In this document: piece after piece, positions 19,924 to 30,060 of the stretch
How positions within the stretch are numbered: the first letter of the stretch is position 1
Layout: every line of letters begins with the position of its first letter
Assembly: GCF_019711685.1 (NCBI RefSeq)
Contig: NZ_JAIGYQ010000003.1
Span: 1-64,000 of the forward strand
Reading direction: 5' to 3'
DNA from: Helicobacter turcicus
Lineage (GTDB): Bacteria > Campylobacterota > Campylobacteria > Campylobacterales > Helicobacteraceae
DNA length: 64,000 nucleotides
Notes under the pieces: model-generated
Databases searched by the model: none
What the model saw: the letters and a program-made list of their open reading frames with translations, nothing else
What the model was told of the DNA's origin: nothing
Position numbers and translations under genes: made by a program

Positions 19924-22900
19924 TGTCAAAGTTTGCCATTACGCATCCAATTAGTGCTTTGATGTTTGTGCTTGCTCTTGTGTTTTTTGGGAGTGATGCG
20001 CTAAGACGTCTTAGTGTGTCACTCTATCCTAATGTAGATGTACCTGTAATTACGATTACAACAATCTATCCGGGGGCAAATCCTGAGATTGTGGAGGGGA
20101 AAGTTACAGACAGGATTGAAGAGGCAGTAAGCGGAATTGAATCCTTAAAGAAAATTACTTCTACAAGTGCGGATAGTGTGAGTATTGTTGTTGTTGAGTT
20201 TGAGCTAGAAAAGGATATTAATGTTGCCGCAAATGATGTGCGTGATAAGGTTTCTACTCTTAGCTTTGGGAGTGAAGTGAAATCGCCCATTATTGAGAAG
20301 TTTGATGTGGGAGGAGCACCGATTATTTCGTTATTTATCACATCAAAAACTCCGATACAAAACACAAAAGAGCTTTTAGATTTAAATCTGCATGTAGATT
20401 TAAATATTAAGCCTCTTATTCAACGTATTAAGGGGGTGGGCAAGGTAAATTTAGTAGGGTATTTAGAGAGAGAGATTAAGATTAGTCCAAATCCTAGTGC
20501 GCTTAATAAATATAATCTTAGCTTTAGCGATATTGCGCGCGCAATTAATGCACAAAACATTGAAATTGATGGAGGACGCTTAATTTCTAAGGAGAAAGAG
20601 TGGAAAATCCTAACAAAAGCTGATGCGATAAGCGTGCAAGATTTAGGAAATATCATTATTGCTCAAGGCATTAAACTAAGTGATATTGCGTTAATTTTGG
20701 ATTCCACAAAAGAGCAGAGGAGTTTTTCAAATCTTGCCACACCGCAAGGAAGCAATAGTGGAATTTTGCTAGAAGTGCAGAAAATCACAGGGGCAAATGA
20801 GATTGAGATTGCAAATTCTATTAAGGCAGTTTTACCAGAGTTAGAGGCAATGCATCAAAAGTATGATTTGCATCTTGTACGTGATACGACAAATTATATT
20901 AAAGATTCCATTCGTGCAGTGGAGTTTGATTTGATTTTAGGAGCATTTTTAGCAGTGTTTGTAGTGCTTGTATTTTTGCGTAATTCTCGTATTACCTTTG
21001 TTGCTAGTCTTAGCATTCCTACTTCCATAATGGGTGTTTTTGCGCTGATGTATGCCTTTGGTATGACACTAAATCTTGCGACAATGATTGCCATAACTCT
21101 TGCAATTGGAATCATTATTGATGATGCAATTGTGGTGATTGAGAATATTTATAAGAAAATTGAAAATGGAGAGGAGCGCAAGAGCGCAGCATATAATGGG
21201 GTAAAAGAGATTGGATTTGCGCTTGTGGCGATTTCTTGTATGCTGCTTGCTGTGTTTATTCCTATTGCAAATATGAGTGGAGTAACAGGGAGATTTTTCA
21301 CTTCTTTTGGGATTACGTTAGTTGGGGCAATTGTGATTTCTTATATTGTAGTGATTACTTTTATTCCAATGCTAAGTGCGCGTGTTGTAGATTCTCAAGC
21401 AGTGAATGGGAGATTTTACCTTTGGAGTGAGAAGTATTTTAAAGCCTTAGAGCAGTTTTATATAGCTACGTTACAATGGGTGCTAAATCATAAAGCAATT
21501 GTTATAGGTGGAATCTTAAGTGTGTTTGTAGCATCTTTGTTTTTGGTAACGCGCTTAGGGATTGAATTTTTGCCATCAGAGGATAAGGCGGAGTTTGATA
21601 TTAAGCTTACAAGCAAACCTGGAATCTCGCTAGAAGAGATGCAGCATCAAACTTTGGAGATTCAAGAGTATTTGCAAGGCTTGAGTGAAGTGGAATATAG
21701 TATTCTAAATATTGGCTTTACAGCAGAGCAAAAGGTCTATGAAGCAAAGATATATGTGCGTTTAAGCCCTTATAATAAGCGTGAACGTTCTCTTAAAGAC
21801 ATTATAGAATCCTTACGGGAACATTACAAGCCTTTTGGAGAGCGCTTTAAAATGGAAATTGCTATTATTGAGATTCCACAAATTAGCTTAGGAGAGGACG
21901 ACTCACCTTTGCAGTTAGCCATTTATGCACAAAATCCAAGTGCTCTTGCAAGGAGTGTAGAAAAAATTCAGAATCTAATGGAACAAAGTGGAAAATACCG
22001 CGATATTCACACGGACATCAAAGCAAAAACGCCTCAAATCCGACTTAAGATAAATCGTGCTTTAGCTGCACAATATGGTTTTAGCGCTAAAGAAATTGCT
22101 CTAGCGTTAAATAGTGCCTTTAGTGGAGCGCAAGAAATCTCGTATTATCGTGAAAATGGCAAGGAATATAATATTGTGCTACTAAGCCCTAAAAAAGATT
22201 CTATTGTAGATATTAGCTATCTTAGCCTTAGAAATCCGCAGGGACAAAATGTGTTTTTAGATGGGCTTGTAGAGATTGAGGAAGTGGGGGCTGTAACGAA
22301 TATTAAACGTTATGATAGGCAACGTAGTGTGATGGTGTATGCAAATTTAAGCAATGGTGTAAGCTTAGGCGAGGGGACAAGTTTTTTAGAACAAAATAAG
22401 GAGCAATGGCTAGAAGAGGGAGTGCATTATAAGATTGAGGGTTATGCAAAATATATGCAAGAAACCAATGCTGCATTTGTAGTAGCAATGGTATCTGCTT
22501 TGTTTTTGATTTATTTTATTTTAGCGTCTTTATACGAATCGCTTCTGCAACCTGTGATTATTATGATGACTTTACCTTTGAGCTTTACGGGGGCTTTTTT
22601 GGCATTGTTTTTAAGTGGAGCAAGTTTGAGTCTTTTTAGCATTATGGGTCTTATGCTTTTAATGGGGCTTGTTGGCAAAAACGCAACGTTAATTATTGAT
22701 GTGGCAAATGGGAAGCATGAAGAGGGAATGGATATTGATAGTGCGATTTTACATGCTGGCGCACTTAGGTTGCGTCCGATTTTAATGACAACGATTGCTA
22801 TGGTATTTGGAATGTTGCCTTTAGCACTTGCTGGAGGGGCTGGAAGCGGAATAAAGTCGCCGATGGGGATTGCAATGATTGGGGGCTTATTGCTTGCAAT

Positions 22901-22982
22901 GGTGTTGAGTTTATTGCTTGTTCCTGCTTTTTATAAGATTTTAGCTCCGCTTGATATGCGTTTGCGCAAATGGTATGCTTAA
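19923..22982 (+). CDS. hefC: RND-family inner membrane efflux transporter (HefC-like)
   Basis: 1019 residues, the usual size of AcrB-type pumps, with 12 predicted membrane segments in two homologous halves and two large periplasmic loops. Visible: N-terminal ITHPISALMFVLALVFFG; YPGANPEIVEGKVTDRIEEAV (porter domain); IAITLAIGIIIDDAIVVIENIY in TM4 with the paired Asp of the proton relay; and LMLLMGLVGKNATLIIDVAN in TM10 with its Lys. Energy is proton motive force. ATG 19923 overlaps the hefB stop. H. pylori HefC is the nearest family I recognise. Confidence 0.9.
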   Translation: MSKFAITHPISALMFVLALVFFGSDALRRLSVSLYPNVDVPVITITTIYPGANPEIVEGKVTDRIEEAVSGIESLKKITSTSADSVSIVVVEFELEKDINVAANDVRDKVSTLSFGSEVKSPIIEKFDVGGAPIISLFITSKTPIQNTKELLDLNLHVDLNIKPLIQRIKGVGKVNLVGYLEREIKISPNPSALNKYNLSFSDIARAINAQNIEIDGGRLISKEKEWKILTKADAISVQDLGNIIIAQGIKLSDIALILDSTKEQRSFSNLATPQGSNSGILLEVQKITGANEIEIANSIKAVLPELEAMHQKYDLHLVRDTTNYIKDSIRAVEFDLILGAFLAVFVVLVFLRNSRITFVASLSIPTSIMGVFALMYAFGMTLNLATMIAITLAIGIIIDDAIVVIENIYKKIENGEERKSAAYNGVKEIGFALVAISCMLLAVFIPIANMSGVTGRFFTSFGITLVGAIVISYIVVITFIPMLSARVVDSQAVNGRFYLWSEKYFKALEQFYIATLQWVLNHKAIVIGGILSVFVASLFLVTRLGIEFLPSEDKAEFDIKLTSKPGISLEEMQHQTLEIQEYLQGLSEVEYSILNIGFTAEQKVYEAKIYVRLSPYNKRERSLKDIIESLREHYKPFGERFKMEIAIIEIPQISLGEDDSPLQLAIYAQNPSALARSVEKIQNLMEQSGKYRDIHTDIKAKTPQIRLKINRALAAQYGFSAKEIALALNSAFSGAQEISYYRENGKEYNIVLLSPKKDSIVDISYLSLRNPQGQNVFLDGLVEIEEVGAVTNIKRYDRQRSVMVYANLSNGVSLGEGTSFLEQNKEQWLEEGVHYKIEGYAKYMQETNAAFVVAMVSALFLIYFILASLYESLLQPVIIMMTLPLSFTGAFLALFLSGASLSLFSIMGLMLLMGLVGKNATLIIDVANGKHEEGMDIDSAILHAGALRLRPILMTTIAMVFGMLPLALAGGAGSGIKSPMGIAMIGGLLLAMVLSLLLVPAFYKILAPLDMRLRKWYA

Positions 22983-23082
22983 ATCCTAAACAAGTAAAGG
23001 CGTTTTACTCTCATAGAAAAAAGAGCTAGAAAAGCTTAGTAGAAATGGAGAGATTACTTTTGTAAATTTTTGTGAGTTTAAG

Positions 23083-24263
23083 TCATTTTTTAATGAGATT
23101 AGCAAATTTCATTCTATCTTTATGTTCTAAGCATTTTTTGAATGCCTTGAGATTATCGCTGTTAAGTCCATTATTTTTAGCAATTTTCTCCACTGAATTT
23201 AAAGCACTATCAATATCTTTTAGAATCTCTTTAAGCTCTTCTGAATCTGTGTTGAATTTTCCTTTAATTTTATCAAAAAGCATAAGGTCTGTTAAACTTT
23301 CATTTGCTATAAAATTGAGAGCGTGGTATTGTTTATGTGGTTCTATAAATTCGGGTGTTAAATCATACGCTGGAGAAAGTATCCATTTGCCATCTTTAAG
23401 CAATAAGCCATGATTTCTTAAATGGTCATCAGTATTTGCAAAAAAAGCATTAAAGAGCATTCTTTTAAAGAGTTTTTTGCGTTCTGTTTGCTCTAATTTT
23501 TTAGCAATATCTACATAGCTTTTTTGGGCATTTATACCCTCATTTTCACTTACATTTAAAAGTGTCATTGCAGATTTAAAAGGGATTCTAGTGCCATTTT
23601 CTCTATCAAAGCGCTTAATTAGTAAAACTTCTGCATTGTTTTTAGAAAAAATTTTAGCCTCAACAACATCAATTTTGCAAATTTTGGCTAAATCAAGCAG
23701 AGTTTTTTCAAGGCGGACAAGTTGTTTATCCTCATCTTTTAAGGATTGAAATTTAGCGATATAAAGTTCATTATCTTTTAGAATACTAGCTTTAGGTCTA
23801 GCCCCGCCCAAACTTCCGCTAGGATGTAACAATCTTTGAATGTCAAGTTCTCTACTTTCGCCTTTTTCTATGAGTCTTGCACTCTCAATGAGTTCATTGA
23901 TAAAAAAGAGTTTGGGAATGTCATTGCTTGCTGATACGAATTGATGATTTTGTTTTACTCTTAATGCACCGATTCTAAAATAATCACTTACGCCTATTAA
24001 ATACTCAGCTTTACTAAGTTCTCTAGCTTTGGCTCTTTTTTGTATCATTCGCCCCACCTATTGGGACATATATCGCAAAATGAGGGAAAAAGATGAGGAG
24101 AAAAAAATTGCTCATTAGATAAAGGCAAAGAATCATCAAGTGAGAATCCATTTTCAAGCCAAGTGTTATCATAGCTAAAAGCATAGCTTTCATTTCTGCC
24201 TTTTGTGAAAACTCTTAAGTCTCCAACTTTAGTTTCATTGCAAAAAATTTCTAGCGTTTGCAT
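23083..24263 (-). pseudogene. hipA: HipA-type Ser/Thr kinase, split by a one-base frameshift
   Basis: Two pieces in different frames. The first (24263 down to 24045, 72 residues) is the HipA N-subdomain ending DICPNRWGE-stop. The second (23083-24057) resumes with GRMIQKRAKARELSKAEYLIGV, then LGGARPKASI, KAEIFS-type kinase strands, ANTDDHLRNHG (catalytic Asp) and SPAYDLTPE (Mg-binding). Adding one C to the CCCC at 24052-24055 restores PNRWGRMIQKR, a family motif, and a 393-residue protein. No HipB-like antitoxin gene lies next to it. Alternatives are a sequencing error, programmed -1 shifting on TGGGGC, or separate HipS/HipT-like subunits; the broken motif argues against the last. Confidence 0.75.
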
Positions 24264-24421
24264 TTATTTTATCCCTTGAGTGTTTTTAAATCCAAGCAGG
24301 AAAGCTCTAGGAGATAGACTGATCTGCTTTAGCATTAGCCTTATCATCAAGTATAGCATATTTAATTTATGAAAAATACTCTAATACATTTGGGATTCTA
24401 AAATTACTGCAAAGGTCTATT

Positions 24422-25249
24422 TTAAAAAACCTCATATAAGGAGTTTGCCTTAGCCATCCATTCCTCTAATTCTTCCCATTTTTTATCTTGAATGAGAGTT
24501 TTAGCAAAAGCTAACTCTTGCTCAAAGCAATCTAGGGATCTTAAGAGTTCCTCTCTATTTTGTTTAGAAATATCACTCCACATTCTAGGGGAGCTTTTTG
24601 CGATTCTTACCATACTTTTAAAGCCTCCTCCTGCGAGAGCTAGAATATCTGTTGGGTTTTGTTGAGAGAGCACAGTGTTTGCAATAGCGTAGCTAATGAT
24701 ATGCGGTAAGTGGCTAATAAATGCAGCGTGGTTATCGTGAGCTTTAGAATCCATTTTGATAATGTGCATTTTTAGAGCAACAAAGATTTCTTTTGCTATT
24801 TCTACTTGCAACTCCCCGCTTTTTTCTAAATCGGTTAGGACTACGATGTGGTGTGGCAAAAGCTCTTTAAATGCAGCTTTTGGTCCAAAATTTTCCGTTC
24901 CGCTCATTGGGTGAGCGCATACGAAGTTTTTACGAATAGATTTTGGAATACTTGTTGCAATTAAGTGCTTTGTGCTTCCTAAATCAATAATGGTGCAATG
25001 GGGGGCAACTCCGATAAGTTCTGGAAGCAAATGCAAAATTGCCTCCACAGGCGTGGCTAAAAAAATCACATCGCAATGTTTAATTTCTTCTAAGCTAACG
25101 CCCTCATCTACGAGTCCTAAAGAGAGTGCTTGTTGCAAATGGACAGGATTGTTATCTAACCCTACGATTTCTTTAAACATTTTTGTTTCTTTTAATGCTA
25201 ATCCTAAAGAGCCTCCAATTAATCCTAATCCAATGATTCCTGCTTGCAT
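24422..25249 (-). CDS. tyrA: Prephenate dehydrogenase
   Basis: 275 residues. NAD-binding GLGLIGGSLGLALKE at the N-terminus, IFLATPVEAI, IIDLGSTK, AHPMSGTE and HNDAFISH-type DNHAAFISHLPHIISYAI (catalytic/substrate His). Oxidative decarboxylation of prephenate in tyrosine synthesis. Single-gene unit, divergent from bamA; 158 bases without a gene separate it from the hipA fragment. Confidence 0.92.
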   Translation of the reverse strand: MQAGIIGLGLIGGSLGLALKETKMFKEIVGLDNNPVHLQQALSLGLVDEGVSLEEIKHCDVIFLATPVEAILHLLPELIGVAPHCTIIDLGSTKHLIATSIPKSIRKNFVCAHPMSGTENFGPKAAFKELLPHHIVVLTDLEKSGELQVEIAKEIFVALKMHIIKMDSKAHDNHAAFISHLPHIISYAIANTVLSQQNPTDILALAGGGFKSMVRIAKSSPRMWSDISKQNREELLRSLDCFEQELAFAKTLIQDKKWEELEEWMAKANSLYEVF

Positions 25250-25388
25250 ATTTTGCCTTATATTGTAGAAATTTTTGGTTGAATTATAATATTTTTAACT
25301 ATGTTTTTATTTACAAAAGGTTAGAATCGCAGAATTTTTAAGAGTAATAGAAAATCTGAAACAAATTCCAATTGTGAGGCTATTTGTA

Positions 25389-27644
25389 ATGCGTCTTCCT
25401 AAATCCTTATCGCTTTTAATTCCATTAACCCTATTTTTTTCTATGGGTGCGGATGCCACAGACTTACCAACAATCAAAGAAGTGCGTTATGAAGGGTTAA
25501 ACTACATTTCCCCACTCATTGCTAATGAGATCGCAAAAGTGCAAGTGGGCAAACCTTTGGATATTAACCGAGTGGATGCTTCTGTGCGGGATTTTTATGC
25601 GCAAGGGTATTTTAAAGACATTTGGATTACAGAAGAGGAAGGGATTTTAACTTACCATTTCATAGAAAAGCCTGTGATTGCAAGTTTGATTATTAGCGGG
25701 TATGGAGCAGGTAAAGAGCAGCAACAGCTAGATAAAGAGATCGGATTGAAAAAAGGTGATGTGTATGATGAAAATAAAATTGCAAGTGTGCGTCGCCAAA
25801 TTGTTAGATTACTTGAAACGCAAGGTTTTTATAATAGCGTTGTTGAGGTAAAAACAGAGGAAATTACTACAAATGCACTTAAAGTTACTCTAGAGATTAA
25901 TAAGGGTGAAAACATTATTATTCAAAAAGCAAATTATTATGGGAGAGATAATATCTCTATATCACGTATTGAAGCCGCAACAGCAAATAAAGAAAAAGAT
26001 TTTATCGGTTGGATGTGGGGATTTAACAATGGAAAATTGCAAATTAATGAGCTAGAAGCTGATAGCTTAAGAATTCGTGATGTGTATTTGCAAAAAGGAT
26101 ATTTGGACGCAGATGTTAGTGCGCCTTTTTTAAAGACAGATTTTACGACTTATGATGCTGTTTTGGATTACCATATTAATGAGGGTGAACGTTATAGGGT
26201 TTCTGAAGTAGAAATCATTCTTGAAGAAGATGTTATTGAGCTAGAAAAGCTTTATGATGAGCTTAAACTTGAAAAGGGAAAAGTTTATAATGTTTCTAAA
26301 ATGCGACAAGATATAGAATCTATCCGCTATAAAATTGGAGATTTGGGTTATGCTTTTGTGCGCGTAACTCCTGATTTAGACAAAAAACAAGAAAGCGGAG
26401 AAGTTAGGCTTATTTATTATGTGCAGCCGGGTGGAAAGGTGCGCGTAAAAGATGTTGTTATCTCTGGAAATAGTAAGACGCTTGATAGGGTTGTGCGCAG
26501 AAATATTTTATTAGCACCGGGCGAAGAGTATATGATGAGTAAAATTAAACGCTCTAAAAATATGCTTATGCGAACAGGAAGTTTTGAAAGTGTTGATATC
26601 CAAGAAGAGCGCGTAGATGAAGAAAATATAAACTTGCTTGTTAAAGTTAAAGAGGGCAAAACAGGAGAATTTGCGTTTGGTGTGGGGTATGGAAGTTATG
26701 ATGGTTTAATGGGAAGTGTTTCTATAAAAGATAGAAATATTTTTGGAACGGGATTAACTGCAGGAGTGTATTTGGATAAGAGCGAGGTCTCCACAGCGTA
26801 TCGCTTAAATCTCTTTAATCCAGCAGTGTTTGATAGCGAATATTCCTTAGGGACTGATGTTTATAAAAGCGACTATGAAAATTACGACTATAAAGAAACT
26901 TCCACAGGATTTAGCGTTGTTGGAGGAAGAAATATTTGGGAAGATTTAGATTTGACACTTGGATATACCTATCAAAAAACTAAATTAAGTAATTTTAATA
27001 GCAAAGAGTTAGAGGATCTTTATCGTAGATATTATTATTCTGGGACTTATGTAAAATCTTCTGTAATCCCCGGATTTAGCTATGATAATACAGATGCGTA
27101 TCTTTTTGCTAAAAATGGGATTAGGGTACTTGGAAACATAGAGTATGCTGGGGTTGGTGGAGATGCAGAGTTTATTAAATATTACGGAAGTTACAATTAT
27201 TATAAATCTATTGAAGAATGGGTGGATATTGACTTAATTTTTAGATACCGTGCAAGAGCGGGTTATGTGCAAAGTGAGGGATACTTGCCAATTAGTGAAA
27301 AATTTTATTTAGGAGGTATTAATAGTGTGCGTGGATATGAGAGTCGCTCTATTACACCAAGAGATAAATTTGGTTTAAGAATCGGAGGTAAGCAGTTTTT
27401 TTATAATACCGTGGAGTTAAGTTATAATCCTTTTGAAATTGCGCAAATGCGTTTTACAGGATTTTATGACTATGGAATGATTGGAAATCGTAATGTTAAT
27501 GATATGAAACGTAGTTCTGTTGGTGTAGGGATTGAGTGGATTTCTCCAATTGGCGTGGTTAATTTTATATTCCCTTATGCTCTGGATAAAAAAAGAGGGG
27601 ATGAAACTTCTTCTTTTGAATTTTCAATGGGGCAAAGATTCTAA
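25389..27644 (+). CDS. bamA: Outer membrane protein assembly factor BamA
   Basis: 751 residues from ATG 25389 (GAGG 9 bases upstream; an in-frame GTG at 25374 is a weaker choice). Signal peptide ends ...FFSMGADA. Five POTRA domains span about 25-345 (starting IKEVRYEGLNYISPLIANE), followed by a 16-strand barrel of the Omp85 type, with VRGYESRSI near residue 650 as the conserved VRGF/Y loop motif, and a terminal Phe. Inserts beta-barrel proteins in the outer membrane. The stop abuts the next ATG. Confidence 0.94.
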   Translation: MRLPKSLSLLIPLTLFFSMGADATDLPTIKEVRYEGLNYISPLIANEIAKVQVGKPLDINRVDASVRDFYAQGYFKDIWITEEEGILTYHFIEKPVIASLIISGYGAGKEQQQLDKEIGLKKGDVYDENKIASVRRQIVRLLETQGFYNSVVEVKTEEITTNALKVTLEINKGENIIIQKANYYGRDNISISRIEAATANKEKDFIGWMWGFNNGKLQINELEADSLRIRDVYLQKGYLDADVSAPFLKTDFTTYDAVLDYHINEGERYRVSEVEIILEEDVIELEKLYDELKLEKGKVYNVSKMRQDIESIRYKIGDLGYAFVRVTPDLDKKQESGEVRLIYYVQPGGKVRVKDVVISGNSKTLDRVVRRNILLAPGEEYMMSKIKRSKNMLMRTGSFESVDIQEERVDEENINLLVKVKEGKTGEFAFGVGYGSYDGLMGSVSIKDRNIFGTGLTAGVYLDKSEVSTAYRLNLFNPAVFDSEYSLGTDVYKSDYENYDYKETSTGFSVVGGRNIWEDLDLTLGYTYQKTKLSNFNSKELEDLYRRYYYSGTYVKSSVIPGFSYDNTDAYLFAKNGIRVLGNIEYAGVGGDAEFIKYYGSYNYYKSIEEWVDIDLIFRYRARAGYVQSEGYLPISEKFYLGGINSVRGYESRSITPRDKFGLRIGGKQFFYNTVELSYNPFEIAQMRFTGFYDYGMIGNRNVNDMKRSSVGVGIEWISPIGVVNFIFPYALDKKRGDETSSFEFSMGQRF

Positions 27645-28759
27645 TGTCTAAGTCTTTACAAGAAGTTTTTGCTAGAAATTCTAGAGAACAAAACGCAATT
27701 GTTAAAACAAAATTACCACGTGTAAATGCAGATGAGATTCTGTATTTAATGCGTCATGCTTCGTTAAAAGAAATTGGGGAACGTGCTTTAGGGATTAAAC
27801 GCAAGTTGCATCCAGATAATATCACAACTTTTGTGGTGGATAGGAATATTAATTATACAAATATTTGTTGGGTGGATTGCAAGTTTTGTGCTTTTAAGAG
27901 ACGTATTAACGAAGAGGATACTTATATTCTAAGCTTTGAGGAAATTGATAAAAAGATTGAAGAGCTTCTTGCTATTGGTGGCACACAGATTCTTTTTCAA
28001 GGTGGTGTTCATCCTAATTTAAAGGTTGAATGGTATGAGGATTTAGTTAGCCATATTGCTAAGAAATATCCACAAATTACTATACATGGATTCTCTGCTA
28101 TTGAGATTAACTATATCGCAAAAGTTTCTAAAATTTCTATTGCTGAAGTTTTAAGACGTTTGCAAAAATGTGGGCTATCTTCCATTCCGGGTGCTGGAGC
28201 TGAAATTTTAAGTGATAGAGTGCGTGATGTGATTGCACCTAAAAAATTGGATTCTAGTGAATGGATTGCTGTACATAAAGAAGCGCATAAGCTTGGCATT
28301 AAAAGCACGGCGACAATGATGTTTGGTAGCGTGGAGAGTGATGAGGATATTATTGAGCATTGGGAGAAAATCCGTAATCTACAAGATGAAACAAATGGTT
28401 TTAGAGCGTTTATTTTATGGAGTTTTCAGCCAGCATTTACGCCTTTGCAAAAAGAAATGCCAGATTTACACAAGGCTTCCTCTAATTGCTATTTGCGCTT
28501 GCTTGCTTGTAGTAGAATTTTTTTGGATAATTTTCAAAATATTCAGAGCAGTTGGGTTACACAAGGTTCATATATCGGGCAATTAGCACTACTTTTTGGA
28601 GCAAATGACTTAGGTAGCACGATGATGGAAGAAAATGTCGTAGCAGCTGCTGGAGCTAAAAATTCCATGAATCAACAAGAGATGGTAAATTTAATCCGTG
28701 ATGTGGGCGAGATTCCAGCTAAGCGCGACACAGCATATAGTATTTTGGAGCAATTTTGA
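27644..28759 (+). CDS. mqnC: Cyclic dehypoxanthinyl futalosine synthase (radical SAM), futalosine menaquinone pathway
   Basis: 371 residues. Radical SAM cysteines in NYTNICWVDCKFCAFKRR (CxxxCxxC at about 76-83), QGGVHPNL, PGAGAEILSDRVR and STATMMFGSVE. These match the MqnC/MqnE/CofH clade. MqnC is favoured because of length and the RNINYTNICW form; in H. pylori the homologue also follows bamA. It cyclises dehypoxanthine futalosine on the way to menaquinone. Overlaps the next gene by 4 bases. Confidence 0.82.
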   Translation: MSKSLQEVFARNSREQNAIVKTKLPRVNADEILYLMRHASLKEIGERALGIKRKLHPDNITTFVVDRNINYTNICWVDCKFCAFKRRINEEDTYILSFEEIDKKIEELLAIGGTQILFQGGVHPNLKVEWYEDLVSHIAKKYPQITIHGFSAIEINYIAKVSKISIAEVLRRLQKCGLSSIPGAGAEILSDRVRDVIAPKKLDSSEWIAVHKEAHKLGIKSTATMMFGSVESDEDIIEHWEKIRNLQDETNGFRAFILWSFQPAFTPLQKEMPDLHKASSNCYLRLLACSRIFLDNFQNIQSSWVTQGSYIGQLALLFGANDLGSTMMEENVVAAAGAKNSMNQQEMVNLIRDVGEIPAKRDTAYSILEQF

Positions 28760-30060
28760 GAAAAGTATTTGTAATTTTATTTAGTTTTTTTGTGATAAAG
28801 GGGGCTTTGATGGCAATTGAGATGAAAAGCTTACAAGTTAATGGTGTTAAGATTCCAGTGGTTTTTGAACGCAATACGCGGTTGCCACTTTTTTATGTGC
28901 AGCTTGTATTTAAGGGCGCTGGAGGTGTTAGTAATGGCAAGAATTTGGGACTAGCAGATATTACAAGCACACTATTAAATGAAGGCACAAAATCACTAGG
29001 AGTAACGAAATTTTCTGCTAAATTAGAAGAAAAAGCACTTTCTTTAAGTGTTGGAAGTGGTTTAGAAACGTTAAGTTTTACACTTAGTGGAATGCAAAGT
29101 ATGCAAAAGGACGGAATCGGATTTTTAAAAGATTTGCTCCAAAATCCAAACTTCACACAAGTTGCGCTTGATAAGGTCAAAGAAAATGCACTAATTGCGA
29201 TTTTGGAGAAAGAGAGCGATTATGATTATCAAGCAAACCGCTTATTGCAATCACTTCTTTTTAAAGGCACTGCGTTGGAATATCCTCTAAATGGAACACA
29301 AGATTCCATTGCAAAGATTAGTTTAAATGATGTGGAAAAGTTTTATAAAAGTTATGTAAATTTGGAATCGCTAATTTTAGTTGTGGGTGGAGATGTAGAA
29401 TTTAGCGTGATTTCTAAGGAATTAGAAGGAGCTTTAAGTAAGCTTCCAAAGGGTAAAAAGCAAGAGATTACAAAAAGGGAAGCAAACGATTCTAAAGCTT
29501 ATAAGCGTATGTTAAAGGACACACAACAAGCTTATATTTATTTTGGTGCGCCTTTAAAAGTAGAGAATTTGCAAAAAGAATTAGCCTATATTAAGGTGGC
29601 TTCCTTTGTGTTAGGTGGGGGTGGATTTGGTAGTCGTATGATGGAAGAAGTGCGCGTAAAAAGAGGACTTGCATATTCTGCAGTCATGCGTCTTAGTGCG
29701 ACAAATCGGCAGTTTTGCGCACTAGGCTATTTGCAAACGAGTTTGAAAAACGAGAGAGAAGCGCAAAAAATCGTGGTAGAAGTGGTGAATGATTTCGTAA
29801 AAAATGGAATCACACAAGAAGAATTAGACGAAGCAAAACGTTATTTGCTAGGCAGTGAGCCACTGCGCAATGAAACACTATCCCAGCGCTTAAGCACAGC
29901 GTATATGAACTACTATGATGGGCTTCCTTTAGATTTTAACACACAAGTGCTAAAAGAAATTTCTGCACTTAAACTTAGTGATGTTAATGCCTACATTAAG
30001 GCACATAGTGAGATAAAAGATTTAACCTTTGCCGTAGTGAGTGCTGATACAGATAAATAA
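28756..30060 (+). CDS. M16-family peptidase homologue lacking the HxxEH zinc motif
   Basis: 434 residues from TTG 28756, inside the mqnC stop; GGAG lies 6-9 bases upstream and the N-terminus is a signal peptide (RKVFVILFSFFVIKGALMA). Two M16 halves are recognisable (YVNLESLILVVGGDV; VLGGGGFGSRMMEEVRVKRGLAYS). Where catalytic M16 enzymes carry HxxEH, this protein has LADITSTLLNEGT, so it should not bind zinc and is probably the non-catalytic partner type. H. pylori HP0657 has the same neighbourhood. Periplasmic role unknown. Confidence 0.78.
   Translation: MRKVFVILFSFFVIKGALMAIEMKSLQVNGVKIPVVFERNTRLPLFYVQLVFKGAGGVSNGKNLGLADITSTLLNEGTKSLGVTKFSAKLEEKALSLSVGSGLETLSFTLSGMQSMQKDGIGFLKDLLQNPNFTQVALDKVKENALIAILEKESDYDYQANRLLQSLLFKGTALEYPLNGTQDSIAKISLNDVEKFYKSYVNLESLILVVGGDVEFSVISKELEGALSKLPKGKKQEITKREANDSKAYKRMLKDTQQAYIYFGAPLKVENLQKELAYIKVASFVLGGGGFGSRMMEEVRVKRGLAYSAVMRLSATNRQFCALGYLQTSLKNEREAQKIVVEVVNDFVKNGITQEELDEAKRYLLGSEPLRNETLSQRLSTAYMNYYDGLPLDFNTQVLKEISALKLSDVNAYIKAHSEIKDLTFAVVSADTDK

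Noticed and set aside
22990-23012. Perfect hairpin AGTAAA/TTTACT after the RND pump gene as a terminator
   Set aside because: The stem is only 6 weak pairs and no T run follows.
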